The translations under genes and the position numbers were made by a program. Below are positions 21,145 through 31,869 of a DNA stretch of 64,000 nucleotides, one piece after another. The notes under the pieces were generated by a model, which ran no database searches, was not told the DNA's origin, and saw nothing but the letters and a program-made list of their open reading frames with translations. Source of the stretch: Arion vulgaris (taxonomy: Eukaryota; Mollusca; Gastropoda; Stylommatophora; Arionidae). The first letter of the stretch is position 1. Every line of letters begins with the position of its first letter. The DNA is taken from NCBI GenBank assembly GCA_020796225.1, contig CM036756.1, forward strand, positions 64,471,644 to 64,535,643, written 5' to 3'.

Positions 21145-22097
21145 ATAAAGAGCATTCGGTTATTAAAAAGAGCAGACGATTAATAGTAAGAGCATTCGTT
21201 TGTTAGAAAGAGCAGACGATTAATAATAGTAAGAGCATTCGTTTGTTAGAAAGAGCAGACGATTAATAGTAAGAGCATTCGTTTGTTAGAAAGAGCAGGC
21301 GGTGAATAAAAAAAACCGTTAATAGAAAAAACATTTGTTTATTAGAAAGATCAGGTGGTTAGTAGAAAGATTGCTATAGTTAATACAAAAAGTAGACGGT
21401 TAGTAGAAAGATTGATATAGTTAATACAAAATGTAGACGGTTAGTAGAAAGATTGATATAGTTAATACACAAAGTAGACGGTTAGTAGAAAGATTAATAT
21501 AGTTAATACAAAAAGTAGACGGTTAGTAGAAAGATTGATATAGTTAATACAAAAAGTAGACGGTTAGTAGAAAGATTGCTATAGTTAATACAAAAAGTAG
21601 GCGGTTAGTAGAAAGATTGATATAGTTAATACAAAAGGTAGGCGGTTAGTAGAAAGATTGATATAGTTAATACAAAAAGTAGACGGTTAGTAGAAAGATT
21701 GATATAGTTAATACAAAAAGTAGACGGTTAGTAGAAAGATTGAGATAGTTAATACAAAAAGTAGACGGTTAGTAGAAAGATTGATATAGTTAATACAAAA
21801 AGTAGGCGGTTAGTAGAAAGATTGATATAGTTAATACAAAAAGTAGACGGTTAGTAGAAAGATTGATATAGTTAATACAAAAAGTAGACGGTTAGTAGAA
21901 AGATTGAGATAGTTAATACAAAAAGTAGACGGTTAGTAGAAAGATTGATATAGTTAATACAAAAAGTAGGCGGTTAGTAGAAAGATTGATATAGTTAATA
22001 CAAAAAGTAGACGGTTAGTAGAAAGATTGATATAGTTAATACAAAAAGTAGACGGTTAGTAGAAAGATTGATATAGTTAATACAAAAAGTAGGCGGT
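21145..22097. repeat. Compound satellite: ~40-bp units, then ~18 units of 41 bp
   Basis: Left part (21145-21320): units built on agagcattcgtttgttagaa and agagcagacgattaatag. Right part (21357-22097): 41-bp units ggttagtagaaagattgata plus tagttaatacaaaaagtaga, highly uniform (starts at 21357, 21685, 21726, all on a 41-bp grid). The array is cut at a TA inside a unit by the transposon at 22100-24269; the unit resumes as gtagaa at 24272. Confidence 0.93.
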
Positions 22098-22099
22098 TA

Positions 22100-22205
22100 T
22101 AGTCTGTCCATTAATTCGTGAGCACGTTTGAAATTGATTTTCTCAAAACTACCTGTTGGATCTCAGTGATTTTTTGCATGCAGTCTTAGAATATCCATGA
22201 CGCTA
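22100..22205. repeat. Left TIR of the transposon
   Basis: Runs from tagtctgtccattaattcg to atatccatgacgcta. It pairs with 24163-24269 over its whole length. Confidence 0.93.
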
Positions 22206-22575
22206 AAATAAAGATAACCAGTAGTCCATAGATGCTACGGATTTTGCACATCGGCGAATTCCTTTGATCTTTTATGACAATTGCAAATACGGGGGCTCAA
22301 ATTTTAGATTTTACAGTATCCCTAGAATTTGTCCATGTCAATTCTATTCATAGGTGTATCTCCATATTAACTTGATAGGTCAAGTAATTAAGTGTGTTGC
22401 CCTTTATGTGCAATCGTGAACTTGGATACAATATGCAACAGTTAGTCCTCCCTTCGGTCACCATTAGACCCCAGGGTGTCTTAACTTCACCACAAATTGT
22501 ATGATGGTAGACGCATTTGGATATGGAAATGTATACGTTGCTATTTCTCAGTCTGTAATAAAAATATGATTTGTA

Positions 22576-23493
22576 TCATTCCGAATCTGACGATTCCATG
22601 AGGTTGATAATTGTTACTGGCTGGACAAATTGTAATCCATCTCGGTGCCAGTACTCGTCTTCCTCTCGGAGCACATGTTCAACACACTTCTTCCAGAACT
22701 GCATGTCTATCATTGAGAAGGACTCACGTGTCAGAACTTCAACATCACACATTTTAAACGTCCTGTTCTGTTCGGCAACTTGCCCTTTTACTTTAGCCCA
22801 GACAAGCTCTATCGGATTGAGGTGAGCATGATATGGAGGTAGTCGCAAAGACGTGTGGCCGTATTCCGCAATGATTTTGTCAATATGAAACACCTTTGTC
22901 TTATTTGTCATCCTCACCAGGTGCAACAATTCGGGTTTCAAATATGTATCATCGAAGCTGACATTTTCCTTAGCAAGCCAAGTCCTAATTTGATCTTTTG
23001 TATTTGATGCAGTTGGTACTTTGTCTTCCGCTGATACTGCGTTGTGATAGGATGCATTATCCATTACCAAGCATGATGGTCTGTTTAGAATTGGAAGTAG
23101 ATCTTTCTCCATCCAGTGCCTGAAAATATGTCCATTCATTTCTGTGTGGTAGTCCCTACCGTCGGTACTTTTTGATTGGAAAATAAGTCCAGCGTCATGG
23201 ACAAGACCTTCTTCACTGCTTCCTGCATGTGTTAGTATAATACGCTGGCCTTTGCTGCTTGGTATTTTTCTTTTCTGTTCACCGTCTACTGATTGCCATT
23301 CTTTAGCATTGGTGTGGTGAGCATTGACCCAGGATTCGTCCAAATATACAATATCATAGCCTTGCCTCCGCCGCTCACGGATCTGCCTCAGGTATTTACT
23401 TCGGGCAGCAATTAAATGTGGCTTTTCACAAATAATATTCCTGCCGCCTATAGTTTTTCTGAAGGTGAAGCCGGCGGCTCTTACAATTTTCAT
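22576..23493 (-). pseudogene. DDE transposase, C-terminal 305 residues open (DD83E type)
   Basis: The product cuts and rejoins the transposon ends through an RNase H-fold DDE domain. Catalytic residues are visible in this frame: D52 in IVYLDESWVN, D145 in CLVMDNASYH and E229 in HLNPIELVWAKVKG. D145 and E229 are separated by 83 residues, far more than the 34 of classical Tc1/mariner enzymes. I recall a DD82E group named Sailor; assignment to it is inference. The frame begins at MKIVRAAGF, but this Met is not the true start: upstream, the same protein continues in two other frames (see next entry). The C-terminus ends at the TGA complement at 22576-22578. The catalytic domain looks intact; the full enzyme is broken by frameshifts unless an intron or different start rescues it. 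Confidence 0.88.
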
Positions 23494-23700
23494 AGAGTAC
23501 TTTTAGAAATGTCTATGCTGCAATCTGATTGCAGTTTTAATTTCAGTTTCCTGAGAGTAACAAGTTGATTTGTCGCAAACATTTTCAAGAGCTCCGTCTT
23601 ATGACATCTATGTCAAAGTCGTCAATTGTTCTTTTCCGTCCTTGCTTGACATTAGTGCACTTTGTGTCCTGTTTAATCCATCGGGAAAAGGATTCTCTAT
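23494..23700 (-). pseudogene. Frameshifted N-terminal part of the transposase (DNA-binding region)
   Basis: Reading the minus strand from about 23698, one frame gives SRWIKQDTKC and KQGRKRTIDDFDIDVIRR, then stops. A second frame gives LLKMFATNQLVTLRKLKLKL and DISKSTL, then stops at the position where KIVRAAGF starts in a third frame. A GRKR-type basic linker between two helical segments is typical of the paired HTH DNA-binding region of this superfamily. Two frameshifts therefore separate the DNA-binding and catalytic parts. Confidence 0.6.
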
Positions 23701-24162
23701 TCAGACCAAGCGCCAGTTACGCTCGTTTCTCAGGGTTATGAATATCGCAATATAGATGACCTCTTTTAGATTCCCTACGGAAGTGTTGGTATAGTAAAAC
23801 TGTAACCTTCTGCATTGTTATAAATGTGCACTTCAGACTCATTATGAATGTGATATCAATGTCAGTTTTGATAAGCCAACAAATATGATACAATAGCTTC
23901 ATAAAAATAGCGAGATACGCCTATAACTATACAACGGTATCCCAATTATAACGTCATATGCTTTCCGCGTTCAAAGTCGACTGGGTTAGGTGCACGGGAT
24001 TTCGTGAAATTGTTGTATACTCACGATATTGCTATGTTACCATAATGTTTTTTTAGAACAACGCGTCTGTGTACCGTAGATCTGTTACTATTTTGTACAA
24101 TCCGGTGAGGTTGATTTTAATATAACCTGAAGAAGAAATATTTCAAACTACAACAAATTTTC

Positions 24163-24269
24163 TAGCGTCATGGATATTCTAAGGCTGCTTGCAAAAAATC
24201 ACTGAGATGCAACAGGTAGTTTTCGAGAAAATCAATTTCAAACGTGCTCACGAATTAATGGACAGACTA
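24163..24269. repeat. Right TIR of the transposon
   Basis: Runs from tagcgtcatggatattct to ttaatggacagacta. Reverse complement of 22100-22205 with three substitutions and one extra base by eye. Confidence 0.93.
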
Positions 24270-24609
24270 TAGTAGAACGAGTTCTTATATTTTAATGATG
24301 TCTTTTCATGATTCCTAACTTTAAAGAGTTGACTGTTTGGAAAACATAATTATTTGACTTTATTTCGCGTTTGACTGCATTTCCATGATTCGTCGCGCTA
24401 AAAGCTGGCGTGATCTTGGAGCTGAGAGGGACCTAACTGATGTTTTTTGGATTTCTCAGAACGCTGAGTTGGGTCGACCTTCTACTCCGGATTCCTTCGG
24501 ACAGAGAAGCAGAGATAACGGGTAAGTCAGATCAAATAATAAAATAAGAAAAATAAAAGGGCATAGTAAATTATTATGATGACTATCTGGATGATCATTT
24601 AAAACAGCG

Positions 24610-24840
24610 TACACGCTACATCTGAGAGGGATTAGCGTATACGTTTGCCTATCGACTCGGAGTCAAGAGGGTAGTGGGTTCAATTCTTCACTCTACGCTC
24701 CATACGTGAGGAAAGGAATTGGCCCATCTACCTCATGCACACTTTAGTCTAGAAATGTGAGTTGAAGTGACTTCATACCCTAAGGTCTGAAAAGGCTACG
24801 GGAATGCATTTACGAGTATTATTAAATCTTCATATATGGT
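24610..24840 (+). mobile_element. SINE-like repeat family I copy 2
   Basis: B box tagtgggttcaattctt near 24672; body gaaaggaattggcccatcta and aaggtctgaaaaggctacgg. Confidence 0.65.
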
Positions 24841-24849
24841 TATCATTTT

Positions 24850-24932
24850 TTCCCGATTCAGAAGCACTGAGCTTTCAACTCTTCGGCTCGGTGCCATGGA
24901 CATCGTAACCATTCGGTTCGGTGCCACGACAA
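24850..24932 (-). mobile_element. SINE family A copy 4, 3' fragment only
   Basis: Only the terminal ~80 bp of family A (gagctttcaactcttcggct, catggacatcgtaaccattc) is present. It changes abruptly into family H at about 24933, giving a chimeric junction. Confidence 0.65.
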
Positions 24933-24934
24933 AC

Positions 24935-25325
24935 CTCCACTTTCGCCGTATACGGCATGTGGTAGGTAATAGTGGTTCTATTCTCTACCCAGAATTTGGG
25001 CCCCGGTAACCACACGGGCGTCTGATTTGTATTATCCATCGTCTTTGAATCTTTATTGGTCAAGAGAGACGTGTAGGCGCATTCACTGAGATTCTCATCG
25101 TCTATGTTGCGGTTAGATCTCATATCAGGCATATATGCACCTACCCTTCTACTTATACCAGAGTAGCTCTCTTTCGATCCTACCGCTTAGCCAGACATTA
25201 GTCTGTTACCAGGGCCAGCACGTGGAGGTGGGCTAGGGTCTTGATCAGTGCCAGCTCACTAACCCTGGCGCCACTTTATATCCTTACATTATTGCTCCTG
25301 CTGGACCCCAATAACTATATTAGTT
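24935..25325 (-). mobile_element. Interspersed repeat family H copy 2
   Basis: Contains gcatgtggtaggtaatagtg, gggccccggtaaccacacgg, gattctcatcgtctatgttg and gtctgttaccagggccagca in the same order as 4070-4540 and 56630-57095. Confidence 0.65.
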
Positions 25326-25389
25326 TCCATTAAATCAGCAATTGAGGCAGTACATCTGCCATATGGTGAACAACTGGCTCATGGTAGAC

Positions 25390-25830
25390 ATATGGTTTGA
25401 TTTGATTGATTGATTGGACCATCATCATTGCACTTTGGTGAGTTACCATATTTGCTCCGATCTCTTTCTTACACATGAAGATCTCAGCGGCAGTGAACGA
25501 TCTCCGTAGCACCGGCGAGGTCCCCGATATAATTTAGAGGACGGTAAAGATATGTGGTAGGGATTTTATATTTTAATTTTATTTCATGAATTTTTCCCGG
25601 GCAGCGGCTTTCCAGCCTGCTCTTCTCGATTTTGTACTCTTCTTCACCCTTCGCCCCTATGGAAGCATAGGTCCGCAACCAAGGCTTTCCACGCCCGCCT
25701 ATCCAAGGCCATCCTTTCCAGATCTCTCCACTCTCTCCCATTTTCTTGCATTCCGTCTCCAACTCCCGTCTCCAGGTGTTCCTGGGTCTTCCCCTACCTC
25801 TAATGCCTTGTGGGTTCCATCGACGATTGT
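25390..25830 (-). mobile_element. SINE family E (truncated) abutting a LINE C-terminal fragment
   Basis: At 25390-25640 lies family E from its (gatt)n end to agcctgctcttctcgatttt. At 25640-25830 the minus strand reads RPRNTWRRELETECKKMGES, then ERMALDRRAWKALVADLC in another frame, the end of an endonuclease-type LINE polyprotein. Confidence 0.55.
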
Positions 25831-26035
25831 ATACTGTCAGTGGCTATTTTACGTGTTCAGATAAAATATTATCGAAGGCCTATTATGATTCTACGGTTCG
25901 GTTCTGCACAGGACAACCTGCTGTATTATGATGATGATGCTGATGATAATAATGATGTAGCAGTGATGATAAGAGAGGGAGAGAGCCTGAGCAGACAATA
26001 AACATACGAAGTTTATTTGATTCTACAGGGTGTTC

Positions 26036-26290
26036 AACTTAAAAGCAGCCCCAGTGATAAATATAAATTTGCCAGGTACGCATTGCATCTAGTCTATTTA
26101 CTATTTAAACTTTAAACCGATTCTGACTAGCTTGTCCTACGTCATATTTGTTCATCGCCCCTTCCCGCACTTCAATTACACACCATCACACAACCTTGAC
26201 CTATACTACGTCATAACTGAACCTTCTCATTTTCATACATATATGCCAGATTAGCTCTATTCACAGGCTGCTTTTAAGTTGAACACTCTG
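26036..26290. mobile_element. MITE family 1 copy 2
   Basis: 255 bp, cagggtgttcaacttaaaag to ttttaagttgaacactctg, flanked by TA on each side (26034-26035, 26291-26292). Confidence 0.85.
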
Positions 26291-26668
26291 TACCTTGAAC
26301 TACGAAGATCAACTATGTGACATATTTATTAGTTTGAGATAATTATGGGTTAAAAGTAGTCTGTTGAAGCAAATTGAAATTTGGCTCTAAATACTTAGGC
26401 TAGACATATCAAGCATAAAAGTTCCAGCATATGGTTGGCGAGAAACCCTAGTTATTAACACACATTTTAAATTAAGTGAGAGGATAATAGAGGTGAGACT
26501 TGATATCGTATTTCGAGATAGAACTTGGGAAGTGTAACAACGAACGTGATGTTTTAACGTGGGAAAGCAAGATTGTTAGATGAACAGCTGCTGTTTTAGA
26601 TTTTTCATTTGCCGAGGACACTGACTTTGGGAATCTATCTGTCTGTCTGTCTATCTATATCTATATCT
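26291..26668. other. No recognisable gene
   Basis: Nothing recognised; a (tctg/tcta)n run begins near 26635. Confidence 0.3.
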
Positions 26669-26873
26669 GCCCGCATGCACAGCGTGTTCGTAGCGCATTG
26701 GACGACGGGTGACAAGCTCCTGTGAGTGCGGTTCAATTCCGCGGGCTGACAGAAAAGCCACAGTTTCTCCAGATTTACGGTGTTCGTGGCACTGAACCGA
26801 GGGTTACGATGTCCATGGCACCGAGCCGAAGAGCTGAAAGCTCAAGTGCTTATGGATCGGAAAAAAAAAAAAA
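26669..26873 (+). mobile_element. SINE family A copy 5
   Basis: Starts at gcccgcatgcacagcg inside a (tcta)n tract and ends in a poly-A run of about 17. Because the flanks are simple repeats, the target duplication is ambiguous. Confidence 0.8.
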
Positions 26874-26877
26874 AAAA

Positions 26878-27020
26878 ATTATATCTATCTACCTATCTAT
26901 TCTATCTGTCTGTCTGTCTGTCTATCATTTATCAATCATCTATCCATCTAATGTCTATCATCTATCTATCTACCTATATCTCTCTCTCCCTCTTTATCTT
27001 TCTATCTGTCTTATGTTTAT
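26878..27020. repeat. (TCTA/TCTG)n microsatellite
   Basis: Imperfect tetranucleotide tract on both sides of the SINE A copy, here its right part. Confidence 0.85.
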
Positions 27021-27743
27021 CTATGTATGTTTTACAAATACTAGTCTGTACTAGTATATCATCATCATCAAGGTGCTTATCCTTTATAGGACGTTGCTCT
27101 CTTTGCAGCACATCTGAAATTCACTCTGTCTCTTGCCAGTTCACCCACTTCATACTAGTATATAGAAACGTATATATCACTTATTTGTTATATAATAAAA
27201 GTGTTATTGTTTCTCTATTTTTGACTGATGTGTAAGACGAGATGTCTCATTTTCTTCTACACAATTCACCACCTTTATTTGTTTCCTTTTATAACGAATG
27301 TTTGCAAGTCTTCTCTGCTAAATATTTATATAACTCTATTCGCAGATATGCAGAATATGTATGTGTTCCCAGACATCTTCGTCTTCTTCTTGCGCTCGCA
27401 CACTATGAAGTCATGCATAGTCAGAGCGCCTGGTATGCTCTTCTGACTGATTTTTGCGTGAAGTCTTTCTTTATTTTTTTTTAGCTATGTTCCCCGCTAT
27501 ATAGGTATGCCTTCTCCGACTTGAGAAGTACGGACATGCTGAGTATGTACGAGTTTACAGACACTGAGTATGTGTACGGTATGTGTGTGTATGTGTGTAT
27601 CTTGCTGACAAATAAAATATTATTTTGTACTTCTGTTCTTGCGAAGAAACGTGATCATATATCCCTAAACGTCTGGGATCTTCGTTAGTCTTTGTAGGAA
27701 ACGCCTTAAATACATCGGCATCAACAGGTTTAAATGTAAATAT
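27021..27743. other. No recognisable gene
   Basis: The block ttctgactgatttttgcgtg (about 27445) recurs near 32968 and, diverged, near 52350, so it belongs to an unnamed dispersed repeat. No credible ORF. Confidence 0.35.
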
Positions 27744-27753
27744 GAAATATGAT

Positions 27754-27923
27754 ATTTTTTTATTTTTTTCCGATCCAAAAGCACTTGAGCTTTTCAGCTC
27801 TTCGGCTCGGTGCCATGGACATTCTAACCATTCGGTTCGGTGCCACGAACACCGTAAATCTGGGAATCTGTGGCTTTTTCTGCCATCCCGCGGAATTGAA
27901 CCCACACACACAGAGGGATATCA
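27754..27923 (-). mobile_element. SINE family A copy 6, 5' truncated
   Basis: Minus-strand copy with duplication gaaatatgat at 27744-27753 and 27924-27933. It stops within the tRNA-like head, so it is 5' truncated as expected for reverse-transcribed insertion. Confidence 0.8.
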
Positions 27924-28149
27924 GAAATATGATCTCAGTCCTAAACGATTGCTTTCTCTCAAATATTTGCTCGGAACAATCCTATCTTTGTATTGATTAT
28001 TTTGGAATTTCATTGTTATTCCCCTTGTGTAGAAATCAATATAACATTTTGGTTGTAGTGAAGTTTGTGTTGTCATGTTACTTGATGTGGTTATACAGAT
28101 ATCATGTCTAGTAGTGTATGTTTGGAATATGTCTTGCATATCTGTCTTC

Positions 28150-28400
28150 TACTTCGACCGCTCCACATCGATCAATTGTTAACCACTCTTTATGATGTGC
28201 TCTAAGATTAAGAGCGATTGTATGTTGTGCCAGTTATACGCATACAAGTAGGCCAGCACATCCAATTTCTGCGACGCTTTTTATTTACTAGGGAACCTTC
28301 CTTAGGCCCCTACTTTAGGCGCCTCTTATGACATGCCTTGTCGCAGTGTTACTATTCTTTACTCCCTTTGAGAGCCCCAGCAACACACGGGTGAAGTAGG
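28150..28400 (-). mobile_element. Family F repeat copy 3
   Basis: Reverse copy: catacaagtaggccagcaca, atgacatgccttgtcgcagt and tgagagccccagcaacacac. Confidence 0.65.
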
Positions 28401-28492
28401 TACAAAATACATACTGATAAGTAAAGAGGCGTGCATGATAATAAACAAAAGATTTCACACAAACTATCGTTTAGGTTTATACTCAGTTTAGT

Positions 28493-28669
28493 GCCCGTCT
28501 GCCCAGCGTGTTTGTAGCGCGTTGGACTACGGGTGACTATTCCTCTGTGTATGCGGGTTCAATTCCGCGGGATGGCAGAAAGAGCCACAGATTCCCCAGA
28601 TTTACGATGTTCGTGGCACGATCCGAAGAGCTGAAAAGCTCAAGTTTTTCTGGATCGGGAAAAAAAAAA
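28493..28669 (+). mobile_element. SINE family A copy 7
   Basis: Perfect 13-bp duplication tactcagtttagt (28480-28492 and 28670-28682); poly-A tail of 9-10. An internal deletion removes part of the gaaccgaagg block. Confidence 0.85.
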
Positions 28670-29024
28670 TACTCAGTTTAGTAGGTGAGGGTGGGTAGAT
28701 ATAAGTTTTTAAAAATAGATTAGAGATTCTAAAGGCTGATATGTCTGACCCACACATTGTACATGTGATGATTTTTATTTTGTGGCCTCTGCAGCCCCCC
28801 AAAAAAATCCCATACCTTGTCTCGGACTCGAACCCTAGTTACCATAACTGAATGATGAACGATAATGACCCCATTACAAACACTCTATACTGTTGGTCAA
28901 CGAAGAAAAAGAGTCTGAACTTTATTAATATAAAATACCCTTGCACAGTTATGTAGAAAACTAGAGAGTAACATTGACAACAAATCTAGAGGGAGGGACC
29001 CTATGGGCTAATGGCTATGTGTGT

Positions 29025-29460
29025 ATTCCATTCCATCTTCTGGCATCCCTTGCTTGATTCCAAACGTATGGACTTGTCTTTGTTTTGGATAAAACAGTAT
29101 GGTAGGGAGGGCGTTTGTGCAAAGTGGACAAGGCACATTCCTCATATCAACTTCCCAGACTAGGCATAAATAGAGACGACACAACACTCAGAAATTGTCA
29201 CAGTAAAATACTTGTCAATTGACTGCCTGTAAAGACGAAAAATGTATTCCTTTCCATCTTCTTGCATCCCCTGCTTGATTCTAAAAGTATCGACTTTGCC
29301 TTTATTATGGGTGAAGCAGTATGGTAGGGAGGGCGTTTGTGCAAAGTGGACAAGGCACATTCCTCATATCAACTTCCCAGACTAGGCATAAATAGAGAAG
29401 ACACAACACTCAGAAGTTGTCACAGTAAAATACTTGTCAATTGACTGTAGACAAAAAAGG
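29025..29460. repeat. Local duplication of a ~225-bp unit (repeat family N)
   Basis: The block gtatggtagggagggcgttt to acttgtcaattgactg occurs at about 29097-29225 and 29319-29447, nearly identical. A more distant relative is at 45075-45335. Confidence 0.75.
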
Positions 29461-29464
29461 CCAT

Positions 29465-29690
29465 TATAATATGACAAAAATCGTTACATATCCTTTACAG
29501 GATGTAGCCATCAACAACAGTAAATGAGTCGTCGATTTTCTAGACACCACTTATACGTTGAGTAGTTTGCCATTGTTTTCTGAACGGTGAGGTCTACTTT
29601 TACCGTTTGTAAAAATCCATGGGAAGTAATTTGCTTCAAACTTGCACCAGTTACAGGTATCGATCGTACTACCGCTTAGTACAAACCACA
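29465..29690 (-). mobile_element. Repeat family G copy 3
   Basis: Reverse copy: catatcctttacaggatgta, gagtagtttgccattgtttt, ctgaacggtgaggtctactt. Confidence 0.6.
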
Positions 29691-29712
29691 AATATATACA
29701 CTTCATAGTGTT

Positions 29713-29873
29713 TTTCGATCAAGCCTTGAGCTTTTCAGCTCCGCTCGTGCCTGGATCGAACCTCGGTTCGGTGTCACGAACACAGTAAATTTGGAAAATC
29801 TGGCTTTTCTGCCATCCGGAATTGAACGCACACAAGAATAGTCCGTAGTACGCTACGCACGCTGCAACGGGCG
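29713..29873 (-). mobile_element. SINE family A copy 8
   Basis: Duplication tcatagtgtt at 29703-29712 and 29874-29883. Eroded by several small deletions. Confidence 0.75.
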
Positions 29874-30009
29874 TCATAGTGTTAAAGTGATATATTTACT
29901 TTTTGTCAACATCTTTATGTTTCGATTTATTATTAAACAAACGTTTTAGAAATATAGGATTTATGTAATGCACAATTTAATTAAAGAATAATTTGAATAA
30001 TACACCAGT

Positions 30010-30260
30010 ATCGTAACCTCGCCCGTGTGTTGTCGGGGCCGCAAGGAGCAAAGAATATAACCACTACGACCTCCAAACATGTCGTAAGAGGCGGATGAGG
30101 TATGGGCCTAAGGAAGCTACCCTGGTAAATTAAAACGTAGCAGAAATCAGATGTGCTGGCCTACTTGTAGGCGCATAACTCACAACGCTCTCTGGCTCAG
30201 ATCACATACATATCAAAGTGGTTTAACAAGTGGTCGATATGGAACGTTGGAAGAAGACGT
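30010..30260 (+). mobile_element. Family F repeat copy 4
   Basis: Forward copy with gtgctggcctacttgtaggc and the ending aacgttggaagaag. Confidence 0.65.
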
Positions 30261-30436
30261 AATGTAATCATGAGAAGGGAACAATTGCAAGAAACAATAT
30301 CACAATTATAATTGTTATAAGATGAACTTTTACCTAGGCTGTATATTGTTTTTGTACTTTATAAAACTACAGTACTTTGTTGTTACGTGTTTCACCATTG
30401 CTTCATATCTTTACTGCCGTCTACCCTTATATAGAT

Positions 30437-30690
30437 AATCTTCTTCTATGCGTTCGTTCTTTACGACCAATATTAATCACTCCTTGTGATATGTTTGATC
30501 TTTGCCAAGAACGTGTATACGTTGCACATTGGTTGGTAGGCCCCTAAACATGTAGACTTGTACACATTTAGGACACATGCATCCGATTTCAGCCAAACCT
30601 CCTTACTCGCCTCTTACGACATGTGTGGCAGGTAACAGTGGTTCTATTCTTTACACCCCAAATTTGGGCCCCGGTAACCACTCGGGCGTA
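30437..30690 (-). mobile_element. Family F' repeat copy 2
   Basis: Reverse copy of the element nested at 20424-20677, from ttcttctatgcgttcg to accactcgggcg. Flanks tatatagataat / tatatggataat look like an imperfect target duplication. Confidence 0.7.
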
Positions 30691-31109
30691 TATATGGATA
30701 ATACCTACATTAGTTCGGCAACGATACGAAAAAAAAGTGCTTTCATAGATTTAGGTCATATCCTTAACCTGCAGGTGACCTGTTGGATAAAAAGTATGTT
30801 CCACAACACAACTGACTGATTATTGATCGTGAAATTATACACTCAATAACGGGATTAGAAACACATTGAAACGACACATAATACTATTGTTATTTCTTCC
30901 GAAAGCTTAATACGTGGGAATTTCGGGGGAAAATATATATATATAAATGCATTGTCGAAAAAGGTAGTGATTTATTAAGCATTGAGAGAAATGTCTTTTC
31001 AATAGGAAGCGATGATATGGCATATAATATGTTTTCGTGTCATCAATACATATCTACTATTTGAAATATATATATACAATATCTCATATCTACTATTTCA
31101 AGTCCACAC
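30691..31109. other. No recognisable gene
   Basis: AT-rich, nothing recognised. Confidence 0.3.
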
Positions 31110-31350
31110 TCCGTAGCAGCTCATGTATATATACTCCCTATATAAAGGACAATTTCCCGTAGCTAGTTCATCATTTGAGGTATGAAGTGCATGCCACTTC
31201 ATATTTCTATACCCTTGTGTGCAAGAGGTAGGAGGACTAATTCCATTCCTCGCATGTTGAACGTGGAGTGTGTGATTGAACCTACAACCCTCCTGTGTAC
31301 GATTCGATAGGCAAACGCTTACGGTAATCCGTCCCACGTGTCTACAGGGA
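31110..31350 (-). mobile_element. SINE-like repeat family I copy 3
   Basis: Reverse copy with tgtgtgattgaacctacaac (B-box complement) and gaggtatgaagtgcatgcca. Confidence 0.6.
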
Positions 31351-31869
31351 CTTGTCAGACGGTCTATATGGCCTTTTCATGCACTGGACCTCTCTGGGAA
31401 AGTGTTTAAGATAAAAGACAGCACCACATTCAGTTGGTGCATATGTGTCTAGCGTCTAGTGTGTATATTTCCGACATAATCTTCGAAAATTTCACAAATC
31501 TAACACGCCTTTCTTGGAACACCGTTTGCTCTACTTAAACGACTTGTTAAATTACTATTTGTGGTCAGTATGTGATTTTGCACCTTACAGTGCCAGTTCG
31601 ATGTACCAGTTAGGTTCATATAGACCCCTAGGCCAGCACATCCGGTTTATGCATGCTTTTATTTATTCGTGTTCGCTTCGATATGCAGGGCTTAACAAAA
31701 TTATCTAGCGAGTCCACCCTAGATGAGCCAGAGCCCTGTTAGCCTTTGATGTCGTGGTCAAAGTTTTACGGGCTACGCCACAAAGAAGTGGGGTTGGCTT
31801 GTGTGTTCTACGGGGCATCAGCAGGCTAATTTTAATTGTTCGCCCATACTTTATAGACCAGTCTGGATA
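31351..31869. other. No recognisable gene
   Basis: A short stretch near 31625-31675 (ggccagcacatccggttta) is a fragment of family F in reverse. Otherwise nothing. Confidence 0.35.

Larger units (their letters stand above)
22100..24269 (-). mobile_element. Complete Tc1/mariner-superfamily (IS630-Tc1) transposon with long TIRs
   Basis: This is a 2,170-bp element with inverted repeats of 106 and 107 bp, terminal sequence tagtctgtcc, and a TA target duplication (22098-22099 and 24270-24271). The flanks rejoin to a satellite unit (ggcggt-TA-gtagaa), which fixes the insertion point. It carries one transposase on the minus strand (22576-23493 plus a broken N-terminus to about 23700). The TIRs differ at only three bases plus one indel, so the insertion is young, yet the transposase N-terminus is frameshifted. 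This copy may have moved in trans or decayed since. Confidence 0.93.

Noticed and set aside
21145..22097. CRISPR-like regular array
   Set aside because: Units are directly adjacent with no variable spacers, the host is eukaryotic and there are no cas genes.
22571..22825. 84-codon plus-strand ORF
   Set aside because: Antisense shadow of the transposase.
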